A DNA stretch of 64,000 nt from Phoronis australis (lineage: Eukaryota; Phoronida; Phoronidae). A model generated the notes under the pieces. It had not been told where the DNA came from. It ran no database searches and was given only the letters and a program-made list of their open reading frames with translations. The stretch lies in NCBI GenBank assembly GCA_002633005.1, contig NMRA01001040.1, forward strand, positions 1-64,000, in the 5' to 3' direction. A program made the translations under genes and the position numbers. Positions 34,870 through 46,300 of the stretch are shown here, one piece after another; positions within the stretch are counted from its first letter, which is position 1, and each line of letters starts with the position of its first letter.

Positions 34870-37086
34870 CGCGCGCGCGCGTGTTGTTTAAACAGGTCTA
34901 TGTTGAACACATTTTTTTCAATTCAAAATTCCTTATAAACTAAGCATGATTACATTGTTGTTATCATTCTTCTATGGTGAACATTTACAATATTTTGTGA
35001 ACTTCTTACTTGAATGTGTGTATAGGATGTGGGTGTGGTTATTGTCAATTATTATGGTTATTATTGTATGGGTTATTTAGTGCAATGTTCTTACTTTGTT
35101 GGAAATTTTTGTTTATTGCATACCTTTTTCTTTTTTACTGACATGTGTACCTTGAGAATGGGTGTATTGTGCAGGTATATTTGTATGCTTACGTCTTGTA
35201 CACATGTAACTTAACTGTCACTCACAATGATAATGTGCACTCCAATGGGCGTACTCTCAACCTGCATTTGGGGGTGGGCATGTGCCTTGTTTCTTAATGC
35301 CCTTCTTGGAAAGTCTTAATTATTGTACCGTTGTGGTAATAAATAATTTTTGGGACGTTTATGATTTAGAATAAAAATGTGACAGCGTTTTTGAGATTGC
35401 TTTAGATTGGTCGGATGTTCCAGTTAACGACAGATTGTTCAAAATTAAATTCTACAGAAATAAGCGCTTTTATCAAGATAAATTGTATAGTTCTGCAGGT
35501 ATTTTACTAAATGTTGACGTGCTTAGAGAAGGATGCTTGATCATGACCTTAATGAACGTTTTTGTTTGTTTTGTGCAAATTGTGAGTTAAAGATCACGAA
35601 ATACTGAAAAACATTGTTGTAACAATGGTGGTATCATAGTGATAATTGCAGGTACGATGTGTGATGTGACGGTGTGGCATTCCTGCCTTTAGTCATTTAG
35701 ATGAAGCCAGTTTCAATAAATGACTTATTTAGATGAAGCCAGTTTCAATAAATGACTTTTTGACACTCTAATCTTTTATTTTGAATAGTGACATTGTTCT
35801 GAAATAACATATAACATTTTTTGTTTAGCTAAAAAGTAAGAAGCATTTTCACTGTCTTTTAACGTTTTAGCAGATGCAAATTTATTTTTCCTTGAAACAA
35901 TAGTTTCTGTGCAAGATTTAAACAAATGCGTGTTGAAGGAAGAATTAACTTTTTTGCCAGATTTCATGTAACATTGTTTGTGTTTCCACAGGACTACAGG
36001 AGTACATTGAAGCTTTGTCATTTTGCAAATACATGGAGTCGGAGCAGCTGATTGAACTTGCTGATGTTGAAAAGGATTTGGTCTTCCAACAGGTAAAATC
36101 CACAGATTATTCAGGCCACAGTACAGTTGAGTTCTGGGCATTTTAGTCTACACTCTATGAGAATGACATGTAAATGTCTCCATTGTATCCAAACACAAAC
36201 TATTTTATAGCATTTGTTGAAGCAGAAGTGTCTAATTCACCAAAAACACCAGTAACTGACCAATCTTTACAACATGTAGACTGAAATGTCTGGAATGGAG
36301 TTCAACTGGTCTCCTAGTAACGTGTTTGTATGTTTCTATAACTTCTCTACAGTTAAGGGAATTTTTAAGGTTGATCATATGACTGTACATTAGTAAGTTC
36401 TTATGAATGATCCGTTTCATTGCTGACCTGTTTTAAGGTCACAACATGCAGGCCTCTGTCATTGCAATTATGTGCAAAAGTTGACCATAGATGATTGTAC
36501 CTCTATTAAAATGTTTGGTGTCAAATGAGAGATGTAAGTGTGGTGCTGAATTATTAGATTTGTATTTGATATTTGAGTTACAATTTTTGCACAGAAAGAG
36601 GAAACCGATGGCAATGAACAGAGCTCAGAAACAGCTGAAGCAAAGTCTCCAGATGATGCCAACACAGACAATGGTGGCAAATCACCTGATAAATCCTATC
36701 ATCAACAAAAAGAACATCAACAACAAGAACAAGAGAGGACAATCAAAGTGTTCGTATCTCCCCTTGATTATGTACTTGGACTGGCTGACTTAACGGGAGA
36801 ACTTATGAGACTTGCCATCACTAGTATCGGTAAAGGGAACACACAGTTGCCATTCAAAGTGTGCCAGTTCATAAGGCAGTTGCATAATGCATTTGTCTCC
36901 CTGGGTTACGTGAACAAAGAGTTGCCACGGAAAGTTCATGTTCTTAAACAAAGCCTGAAAAAAGTTGAGAATGCCTGCTATACTATTCAAGTGAGAGGGT
37001 CAGAGTTTCCAAAGTCAATGCTACTAAATTTGATAAGTATTGGTGACCTAGACAGAGATTCTTCTGCTGCAGACGAGACTTTGTAG
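29064..37086 (+). CDS. TSNAX: Translin-associated factor X (TRAX)
   Basis: Five exons (29064-29076, 32476-32704, 33901-34031, 35992-36092, 36595-37086) join in phase to 321 aa (human TRAX: 290). TRAX pairs with translin to form C3PO, an Mg-dependent endoribonuclease that removes the nicked passenger strand during RISC activation and trims tRNA fragments. Signatures: [63 protein letters not shown]. The acidic residues that make the catalytic site in human TRAX (E126, E129, D193) are conserved as E128, E131 and D223, so the protein should be active. The extra length is a 45-residue acidic, Ser/Gln-rich linker (about 159-206). The first exon codes only MATR plus one base; its ATG has A at -3 and G at +4. 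The assignment is firm. Confidence 0.96.
29330..31747. repeat. 1.2-kb direct duplication around an N
   Basis: 29330-30530 and 30532-31747 are nearly identical over their whole length (small indels such as an added ACGGAC and a roughly 16-base insertion, plus scattered substitutions). Both end AAATACGTG; the first copy ends exactly at the N and the second begins right after it. This looks like overlapping haplotype contigs left unmerged in TSNAX intron 1, making the intron about 1.2 kb too long. Identical small ORFs in both copies are not genes. Confidence 0.92.
30531..30531. other. Assembly ambiguity (single N)
   Basis: Contig join between the two copies of the 1.2-kb duplication. Confidence 0.92.
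32476..32704 (+). CDS. TSNAX: TSNAX exon 2
   Basis: Acceptor CACTGCAG, donor AGG|GTATGT; residues 5-80. Contains the basic N-terminus and [16 protein letters not shown]. Confidence 0.96.
33036..33167. repeat. 22-bp minisatellite, 6 copies
   Basis: Six near-perfect copies of GGGGTTGGAGAAATGGACTT + TT in TSNAX intron 2. It opens frames on both strands ([13 protein letters not shown] type) that are not proteins. Confidence 0.95.
33901..34031 (+). CDS. TSNAX: TSNAX exon 3
   Basis: Acceptor TATTTTAG, donor CCTG|GTGAGA; encodes [20 protein letters not shown]... [14 protein letters not shown], matching the SGEDMHQFHRAITTG region of human TRAX. Confidence 0.95.
34240..34690. repeat. Diverged tandem repeat, about 3 x 150 bp
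   Basis: Segments with TTTATTGGCTTTTTGTGTTG, GCCTGTCATCGCTCT, ATTTTGATTGGATTT and TTTGGCCTGTACCTGTG recur in the same order at a spacing of about 150 bp in TSNAX intron 3. Confidence 0.7.
34835..34882. repeat. (GT)n followed by (CG)n
   Basis: About 16 GT repeats run into CTCGCGCGCGCGCG; potential Z-DNA tract in TSNAX intron 3. Confidence 0.9.
35992..36092 (+). CDS. TSNAX: TSNAX exon 4
   Basis: Acceptor TTCCACAG, donor CAG|GTAAAA; residues 125-158, with [11 protein letters not shown] carrying the two catalytic glutamates. Confidence 0.96.
36595..37086 (+). CDS. TSNAX: TSNAX exon 5 (terminal)
   Basis: Acceptor TTGCACAG; 163 codons plus TAG. Begins with the low-complexity acidic/Gln linker, then the conserved C-terminal helices. 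Confidence 0.97.
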   Translation, partial: KEETDGNEQSSETAEAKSPDDANTDNGGKSPDKSYHQQKEHQQQEQERTIKVFVSPLDYVLGLADLTGELMRLAITSIGKGNTQLPFKVCQFIRQLHNAFVSLGYVNKELPRKVHVLKQSLKKVENACYTIQVRGSEFPKSMLLNLISIGDLDRDSSAADETL

Positions 37087-37328
37087 TGTTCTTGTCTTTG
37101 TGAGGAAATTTTATGGAGCTTATAATGGAGTCATTTGAAGAAAGTGCAGAGGTATTCCTTACTTGGCAGTGGTCTGTTTGGGTTTGATAATACTTTTCTT
37201 TTGTATTTTAAAATGGCCCGATACATTTTGCGTAGCTTAGTTTGGAACCAACGTCTGTATCATTTTCCCCAGTGGATCAACTTTCAATAGTTACAACTTA
37301 ACATGTGACTTCTGTGTCTTGAAGCCCC

Positions 37329-37334
37329 AATAAA
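37329..37334 (+). terminator. Candidate TSNAX poly(A) signal
   Basis: AATAAA 243 bases after the TSNAX stop codon. Confidence 0.5.
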
Positions 37335-40283
37335 CCATCTTATGGTTCCCACTTATTACTCTAAAATTGTTAAATTGGTTACTATGGTTATAAATAGAAT
37401 AGTTGCTGGAATGCCATACACTTACTGATGGTTAAAATAGTACAAGTAAAACAACGTGGAGAATATTTTAGTACGAACTCTCATCGTTTTACTATTACTA
37501 ATGGTTGTGATTTGTATAGTACGTGGGAAAATTATCCATTTATTCTGACCAGTGAGCCATGTTTATAAGTGAGGATCAATGTTCACTAATGCAGTTACGG
37601 ATTTATGGGATTTTGTTATTCTTAACTCAGTTCCGATTTCATTTAATCAAGTCTGAACATGGTATATAGAGAAAATATTCCTAATTCACAAATAACCAGG
37701 GCTTTAAGTAACGGTAAACGTACCTTCCGTAACAAAAAAGCATTTTTGATTTTGGCAACGCACTCTTTTGATATTGGTCTCAAATTGTCACTCATTCAAA
37801 TTGGAGATGATTTCAGGGTTTCGCAAGAACTGAATGAATGCAGGCTTATATCCTCCTTTAACTGTTTCACAAATCAATGGACCAAAATGCTTTATAGTAA
37901 AAACATTTTGCCTCAACCTCTTAATTTACTATGGCAATGCATAGGTTAGATTGGTAACAAGATGCCAAACATCATGATATAATAAAAATTTGGTCTGTAT
38001 TGTTGTTTTGGTACCTGTACCATTGACAGTCCTGTGAATATGAGATATGGCAGAATGTCCTTAATTTGGATAGTCTGTTAAAATTCATGGAACCAAAAAT
38101 ACTAAACAAAGTAGACTTTATTTTTATTACGCATAACAATTCACAGAAAACATCAAAAAATATCCTGTACCATGTATATAAGAATATAAAAGAACATCTA
38201 TGTGTAAATATCAAATTGGAATAAATGACATAATATGACGTTCATAGTCAGCCAATTACAAAACCTTTACAACAAAGTTATCAACGGAACAACCAAAACA
38301 ATAATACTTCTAAAAGATAAATCTCAACATCACAGCATTTGCACGCTAAAGACAACAACACATACTAAACCAATTTAAAGCCTTTTTACCAGACTTGCAT
38401 TTTCGTCAACTACTAGAAGAAACTAATTAGTTAAGCTGATGAAATGTTAACAAAATATTACGTGAGAAAGAAGCCTGGTGAATTGGATTAAATATTCAAA
38501 TTCAAGCTAAAATCACAAAAATTTGGAAGATTATAAAGTCTGTGTTTGGCATCACCGTTTTAATCGCCTTTTTGTTGCTTGTACATGGTCAAAATGTGAC
38601 ATTCCTTGTTCACTACAATTCAACCTCATTATATCGTACATCAAGGGACCTATGGAACCTGTGAATTACGATGAAAGTTCAGTGGTACCAGATTAGACGT
38701 TTTTAGGCCAAATGAATCTGGAGAGACTAGCCCTAAACGCCATAAGCCTTCAGAAATGCTGTGCCCTGATACGGGCTTTGATGCAGTGTTTTTGATACAA
38801 TTATATTTTGTCTTGTTGTAAATACCAGTTTTAAGTGATTTTGCAAACTTGGTCAGTTTTATATTTTGCATGCATGCTTTTCTGGTATTTGTTCATTGCA
38901 AGCATAACTGAAGATCATTTTGGACTATAAATTTTGAACAATGATGAACTTGTTGAAAAGGTCGACTTTGTAAATGATTGGGATTAGTACCAAAAAGGTA
39001 AAATCAGGACTTAAAACTTTGCACATGATATCACTATCAACTTTCTAAACAAGGTACGATTATATAATGAGGTTTGACTGTATTTCCGCTTTGAGGAAAT
39101 GACTATGTTTCCCTAAAAGATGATTGTCTAAGTATTACTTGAGCAAAACTTAGGGAAGAAATTATAGAGTAAACAATCTGTAGACTAATACTTTTTTCAA
39201 ATCCACATGAAATACATCTGGAAGGGGTCTGTATATTAGCTATGAGCAAATTATTTTGTTTCAATATCACAGAAGTTCAGAAGGAAACTCATTGGGTGAA
39301 CATGGGCCTTCGATACAAGACCACTAGCGCCCTCTAATATAGGAGCACTAGCTACCTCTAATACAAGACCACTGGTGCCTTCTAATAATAGGATCATTAG
39401 CGACCTCTAATACAGAACCACAAGTGCCTTCTAATATGGGACCACTAGTGCCCTCTATGAGCACTGGTGACCTCTAAGACAGGACCGCCAGCACACTGTT
39501 ACAGGACCACTAGTGACCTCTATGACAATGGTGCAATTTATTGAGACAGGCGCGAAATTCACTATCCAAGCACCCACAGGCTGTATAAAATTGTTAAAGC
39601 TCTTTACCGTTTTCCCCTCACTTGTACCTACTAGAAAAAACCTCTTGACTACATTTTTATACTTTACTCATGGTAGTCCAAAGTTATTAGTTGAAATTTG
39701 TCCATTTTTAGTCCTGAGTGACTTCTACTTACAAGAAAGCTACCTCTTGACTATATTTATTTACACTTTACTTGAAATTTGCCCATTTTAGTCCTGTGTA
39801 GACGTTATGTGGATAATTTTTTTCTACCAAAATTGAACTGTGGTGTTTTATTTAAGTTCCTACCTACTCTACACGCTGATGCCAACTGCTCACCAGAAAG
39901 ACAAAATAGTGAGTACTGAGTCATTCTTTAAATGTGGCACAGTCCTAACTATTCCTTACCTGAAGACAAGACTCTGGAAGTTATTTGATGTATGCCACCA
40001 GCTATGGGTAAGTCTTTGGCAAACAAAATGTCTGAAGACAAGGCACTACCTGTAAAATGACTGGTGAACCAACAAGCTCAAGAACTTGTAAAAAATTCAA
40101 CATTGTACATAAATGAATAGGCAATAGCCTTCATAATGAGAAAATGCCAAGTTTGTGTCACCTCACCATGCCACCGTATTTTTGTGGGAATTTACATTTC
40201 TCAAGTCTGGCAAAGGATGATTCCCTACTAGTGTAGAAACCATGTCTTAGAACCAGTTGGCAGGTCACACAACATAAGTAACA
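37335..40283. other. Intergenic between convergent genes
   Basis: TSNAX (+) and the ARM-TIR-SAM-like gene (-) converge here. No exon recognised. It contains a degenerate ~22-bp tandem repeat at 39310-39530. Confidence 0.6.
39310..39530. repeat. Degenerate ~22-bp tandem repeat
   Basis: About nine diverged copies of a unit like GACCACTAGTGACCTCTAAT + AC. Confidence 0.8.
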
Positions 40284-40388
40284 TTAGCTTGCGTATTGTA
40301 ACCTGTCTAAAGCATCAGTAAAGTTCAGGATATCTGCCATGGACCAGCCAAACTTGGTGTCGATGCACTGGTAGTAAAATGATGGAAC
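40284..40388 (-). CDS. ARM-TIR-SAM exon 13 (terminal)
   Basis: Acceptor CATTCCAG; 34 codons plus TAA. Last helices of the SAM-like domain (VPSFYYQCIDTKFGWSMADI). Confidence 0.88.
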   Translation of the reverse strand, partial: VPSFYYQCIDTKFGWSMADILNFTDALDRLQYAS

Positions 40389-43300
40389 CTGGAATGAACA
40401 ATTATACTGAAAAGAGTGAGACGGCAATGAAAGCCTGCAAAAATATAAGAATCCACAAATTACATGAGTTAAAAGGAATTTCATGACCTTCAAAAAGTTT
40501 TCGTCTTATGCTAACTGTTGATTTACAAATTGTTTCATAATAAGCTTAATTTGCCCAACTGAGCAAACATTTACAAGGCACACACACACATCTGTTCTAT
40601 AATGGCCATCTGATGACTCGTTGACATATTGACCAGTCAGTTGCAGAAACTGACCAAATAAAATCAACAGAGACTTTCCTCGCGTGAATGTGAGCACCAT
40701 AGTGATTTCAAACAAGAAAACCTGCAAAAAGTCAAAAAGTTCAATTGTGACACGCACGTTTTGATCTATAATAAGCCCTCGAGCAGTACTGTCTATGACG
40801 ACCAAAGTTTTGGTTCATGGTATGGCGTAGATATCTTTGCTTTGGTAAAAATGGTTTATAGTGATTTCTGGGCTTAACTCCAAATATTGTACATTATATT
40901 TTTGTGATAAGCATTAAAAAAGATTAGTGAATTTGAGGCCAACAACTACACATAACACCATAGACAACACGAAGTGCGCTGCTTCAATGGAAACATTCAT
41001 CGATGATTCCATTTTGAAATTTATCATTTTGGTTTGACTTATTTACCCCTAAGTGGTGACTGAACAGATGACATCAGATGATTCCAACCAACCAGAGCAT
41101 TTGATTTGTTCTCAATAATGACTTACATCTCAAAAACCAATCAAATGTCGTAATGTGTTGACACAGTGTAAGTCGAGTGTGTGAATCAAGTGCAGCTAAA
41201 GCCAAGAGTGTGACTCTGAGCTACCCACTGTGATGTATATACTGTCTACAGTCAGAGGGCAATAGCTGCCATCAATCAAACATGAACAATTGCCATAGTT
41301 TCACAAAAAGGATCCGTTTTGCAATGATGTTCAATGAAACCCTTACCTCTTCACGTAATCTTGACAGCTTAGTCAAGAGAGGCCCATCATAGTCCTCCAA
41401 TGCTTTCATGCACCTACAAACAAGTTTCATACTCTAAAAATTTGCAATGTCTGACATCCTGTACACAATATTAACTGAACGCTTAACTTAGGAAATAACC
41501 ACAGCCTGTCATCAAACCATTAAATATCATTTGTAGTGTCTGAAGAAAGTCCAGACCTTGCAGGTTCAGAATCCCTTGCTTGCATAGTACCTACATCGAC
41601 AACTTCTAGTACAATGATTTGAACAAAAATCTGAACTGATTTCTGAGCTTGACCAATGATCACAGCTTAATGGCCTGAGTATCAGCAAGAGTAACATAGG
41701 GTCTCTAGTTCGAGTCCTAATTTTGACCTGAAACAGTTTAAAGAAGGAACACTTCATTTACAAGATACATGGGCTGTATGTTCAAAAGGATTATTCTAAG
41801 ATTTCATACCTTTGTAAGTAATCGTTAATATTTGGTTAACACTAAGTGTTCATTTAAACATGCCCAGATTAATACAGGCAGCAGTATACCGAACACTGAT
41901 TCCATGATCAATCCAAATGTCCAAAGAGCAAGCTGTCATGAAAAACTAAAGCCTCTATCACACCAAAACAGGTTTATGACTGGAATAACGGCCAGAGTCA
42001 TGCATGGCCTTCTGCAAGTTGCATGGATGGTCACCAGAACAAGAAATCAACCTGACCATTCTCAGAAGCCGTGAAAACATGTACACAAAATCTGACTTGC
42101 CCATTGTTCAATATGACATCAAATGCGAACGTTCATTCAAATCGTGCTACACAGTTGGTCAATTTTGGAGTCAAATCTCAAGTAATTATGGGTAATGTCC
42201 AACAAGTCAAGTGCTGGCCACTCACCCTGTTAAATGTTTCTCTTTAAGCCAACTCTGTACTTGTTCTTTGGTCCAGCTGTTCGTTGACAGTGTGTCCTCT
42301 TTGTCATCACCACGGCGACTATGACGGCCTGCAGAGGTGAGACCTGGCTGCTCCAATGGGGCTGCAAGTAGACAGGAAATAATGATTAAAGCTGTAGAAA
42401 CCTACTGTCTGTAACCATAAATTAGAATTAGACCACACCCTTAAAAATGGTCTAAACTTGTTCCTTATTCATATGAAAATATTAGTGATTTTAGCACTTG
42501 ACAAGAACTGCTTGCCATGCTCAGCCAAGCCAAACATGCCTGGTCTCAAACAATGAAACAAACACAAGTTCTGCTTTAATAAACCAAGACATCTCCCCTA
42601 ATTAGAATACGAAACTGTTTAGTTGAGACCAATTAAAGGAAGTGACTGAAAATAAAAGTTATTCTTTGACATAAGAGGGCATTAGTGCAGACTTGAATAA
42701 CGAGCTGAGACCAGCATGAACTTAAACTTAACCTTAGTTTGAGGTCATCCACTGATGCGATGTGAACACCAATATAGAAATAAAAACATTGAAACTGCCA
42801 ACATCAGTGCACACCACCACCAAAAAGAAATGAACTTCTGTCCATTAAATTAAGTCCAAAAAACAAGCTGACTTTTCCATAGACAACAGTCCCTTCCTAG
42901 AAAAATTCTCTGAAATGATCATCATAATGACTTGAGTGTTTTTTTAAAGCTTCAGCAGCAATTACTTTTATGTCATTTTACCGTGTTCTAATAACATTGT
43001 ATGGATGAGCTGTATTCCTGCTTGAAATGCATGAGGGTTAAACTTAGAATACCTAATACTTTGTGTGTGTGTTGACAGGAAGATTTACCATCACTAATTG
43101 ACTTATTCCAGTTTGAATTTTATCAATTTGGCTTAACTTAAGTAATTACCACAATTACCACAATGTGAAACTTTCATACATTGTCACAAATAACGAGCCC
43201 ATTTTACCTGGGTTTTCACCAATTTTCCCTTTGTTTCCGATCTCCTTTCGGAGTGTAGAGAATGACTTTTCAAAGGGATCCTTGCCAGTGAAGTCAACAT

Positions 43301-46300
43301 ATATCTTAGATCCTACCAGAGCTCCCAGCCAGCCATCAGGTTTGTACTTCTTCTCCATGTAACATGGTACGTACGGCTTCTTCAGATTAAAGGTGTACTC
43401 GGCTTCTGCACAGATCACAAAGAGAAAACTATGCGAGTCTAAGGAGGGTCAATGTTTTATAATGTGAATACCGTGACCTGAAATCACTGGTTTACATGGA
43501 CTGCCTGGGATACCTTCTGTAGATGCAAGAAACTTGCCAAAACGCAAAATCACGCCAGTAAATGGCCAGCACACCCTAGCAAAATGGAGTCCGGTGAAGT
43601 GAGATTGAAATGTTGCATTATGGGATAGAATTCACTGCTTTCGTTTCATAAGTGAAGACTTCTTGCCACAAGTACTACACGAGTGTCTTGGGTCTATATG
43701 GAACGCGGCCTAAATGACTACTGTCATCTCTCACAATATCATTTCCTTTACTTTCACCTGTTCAGAACACTGAATACATTTCTGAAGATCAGTTTGTAAA
43801 TTAAACCCCTTTATAAATATTAAAATTTAAAATTTTTGTTTTTTATCAGTTTTCAATGTTCGTTGTCATTCACTTTGACGGCCATTTTGCAGATGCACTG
43901 CCAGAAAGTCAATAACTAAACTAATAGCATTTTACATTGTGTGCATTTTGAAAAACTTGATTTTGCAATAACAGACATCTATGTCCAGGTGTAGAGCTGG
44001 TATTGCTATACATGAACATATATTTGCAAAAACTGTAGAAATCAAAATTTTGTATCAAGTTACCGGCACAAAAAGAATGCCATTTGTCCATTATTCTACA
44101 GTTAAGTTTATGGAGTAAGCATATGCATTACCTTTGCATGCCATGGAATTGACCTATCCTTTTTTGTATTCTTCAATCAACTGTATTTCTTTTACAAGAT
44201 AGCCCACAGATCACAACAAATTACCAGAATTGAGTTCACTTATAGTTAGAAGTGTTCACTACTTTATTACCAGTGAATGAAATTCTAAGGAAATTTTGCT
44301 TTGGTGAAGTTGTCATCATCTCCCAAAAATGTCACTTTGCCAAACTAGAAATCGAGCAAATGCTGCGATCCAACTGGTTTGAAATCAATGTCCGACTTTT
44401 CCTTGTTACAAAATTTGGGAGATTGAATCATGTAAGAAAATAATGTTCATCAGATTGTTTCTTTTAAACATCCGTAACAGACAAGATAGGTGTCATACGG
44501 TTGGTTACACTTTGATGAAAGTTTCTTTGAGAGAGGACCACAGAGTTATGGGGAACTGAAAAAAATGTCAAATTTTCACCCACAACGTTCACTAGCAATG
44601 CTTTGACACCCAGACATACACAACAAGCCTGTCAGAGTAAAGCATGCATTTCCAGATAAACTCCAATTCCTTAACACTAAACAGCATGCAAAACTGAATG
44701 CATTATAAGATCCTACCTGTCCTAGTGTTTGAGCTCTCCTTGTACGGCTCAGAGACACAGATGAGCACAACAGCTGCTTCCTCCACTGCTCGAGCCATTG
44801 CTTCAAGTGTGTCACCATTCATCTGATCAACATCAATCCACACTTTGTATCCAGACTCCTACAGAGAAAACAACAAAAGAGGTGTAAAATAGTAAAAATA
44901 AGTAAGAATTGTCAGTCTTCTTACAAGCCATATATTGGTCACATCACATGACCTATGGTGAAATTTGAAAAGATCTCTGTCTCCACAGGGGCTCGAATCT
45001 GGGACATTCTGCTAACCATCATTCAAGCCTCATATGAGACAGAGATCCTTTCAGATTTAACTTTAATTCACGTAATGTGACAAACATATGGCCTGTAAGA
45101 CTAAAATTCTTACTCATATCATATCAACACACTGACTTTTAACAGCACAATAATATAAATAGTAAGGAATAATTTTCTGTCAATCTCAAACATAATTTCA
45201 AAGGTTTTTTGTTATGCGTAGCCTTTAGCAGATACTATTTGTTCATAGAAACAAGGCTCTTAATTGATTGCATGCCAGTCAAGAAAACGTAGTCATACAT
45301 TCAAGACTATGACTTCTAAAACAAGGTTCATAATAAATGTACAAATGATCTCCAGTCATTTCTTGATACTGACACACTAAGCTGCTACTTAGCAAGTCAT
45401 GATTTCTACACAGACAAATTTACTGATATCCAAATAAAATGCCAGCTACCTTGAGTCTGTTAGAGATCTGTAGAACCACAGGCTGGTTGGCCCAACTGTA
45501 ACTCAAGAATACGTGTCCTATACTGTCCTCAGTGGAAATTGGCTTCTCTAAAAGTAAAAAAAAAAAACAAAGTTGCATACAACATTTATAATTATGTTAT
45601 TTTTCACTAAATTTAATTCACACTCACTCAAGTCACCTACACCATTCAGTATGGCAAACTCATGTCTTGGAAACAGCAACACTGATTGACACATGGAAAC
45701 AGAATGCTTTATGTTGAAGTTTACTTAATGAAAAACTTGAATAACAGGACCCTTTCACACCCACCTTATTTGTTCAAGACGCCTTATCCTAAATGAAATT
45801 CACATACAGCATTTTTCTAAAACAATTCATAGGTCTACCAAAATTTTTGGTTTGCCCTCTCCTGGGACTCTGGTTGACTATTCAGTATACTAAATAAAGA
45901 CTGTGAATTGGTTGAACAACACCGACAAATGTTTTACACTGAAATTCACTGCCTAGTTATGGCTGGTTGTGAGTTTTTAGTCAGTTACTTCCAGTGGTCA
46001 CACAACTTACCACAAACTAATGTAATACACACGAGGTTAATAACAAAAACAAATAATAAGAGGTAAAAGCGTTATCATAGTTATCGAGGTTAACGCCCAC
46101 ATTTAACTTAAATGGACATAATTGGTTTTGCGACAGAAAAACAAATTTTGGGGATTATTGCAAGAAGGAACAGACTCGTTGAAGTTTTAGCTTTGACCAG
46201 AGTTATATAATAAAGCAACAAAATCCGTTGTTTTTGTGATCTTATTACAAAACACCAATTCTCGCTGTTGTTTGCCAGCCATTTGCGGAACTCAAGGTTG

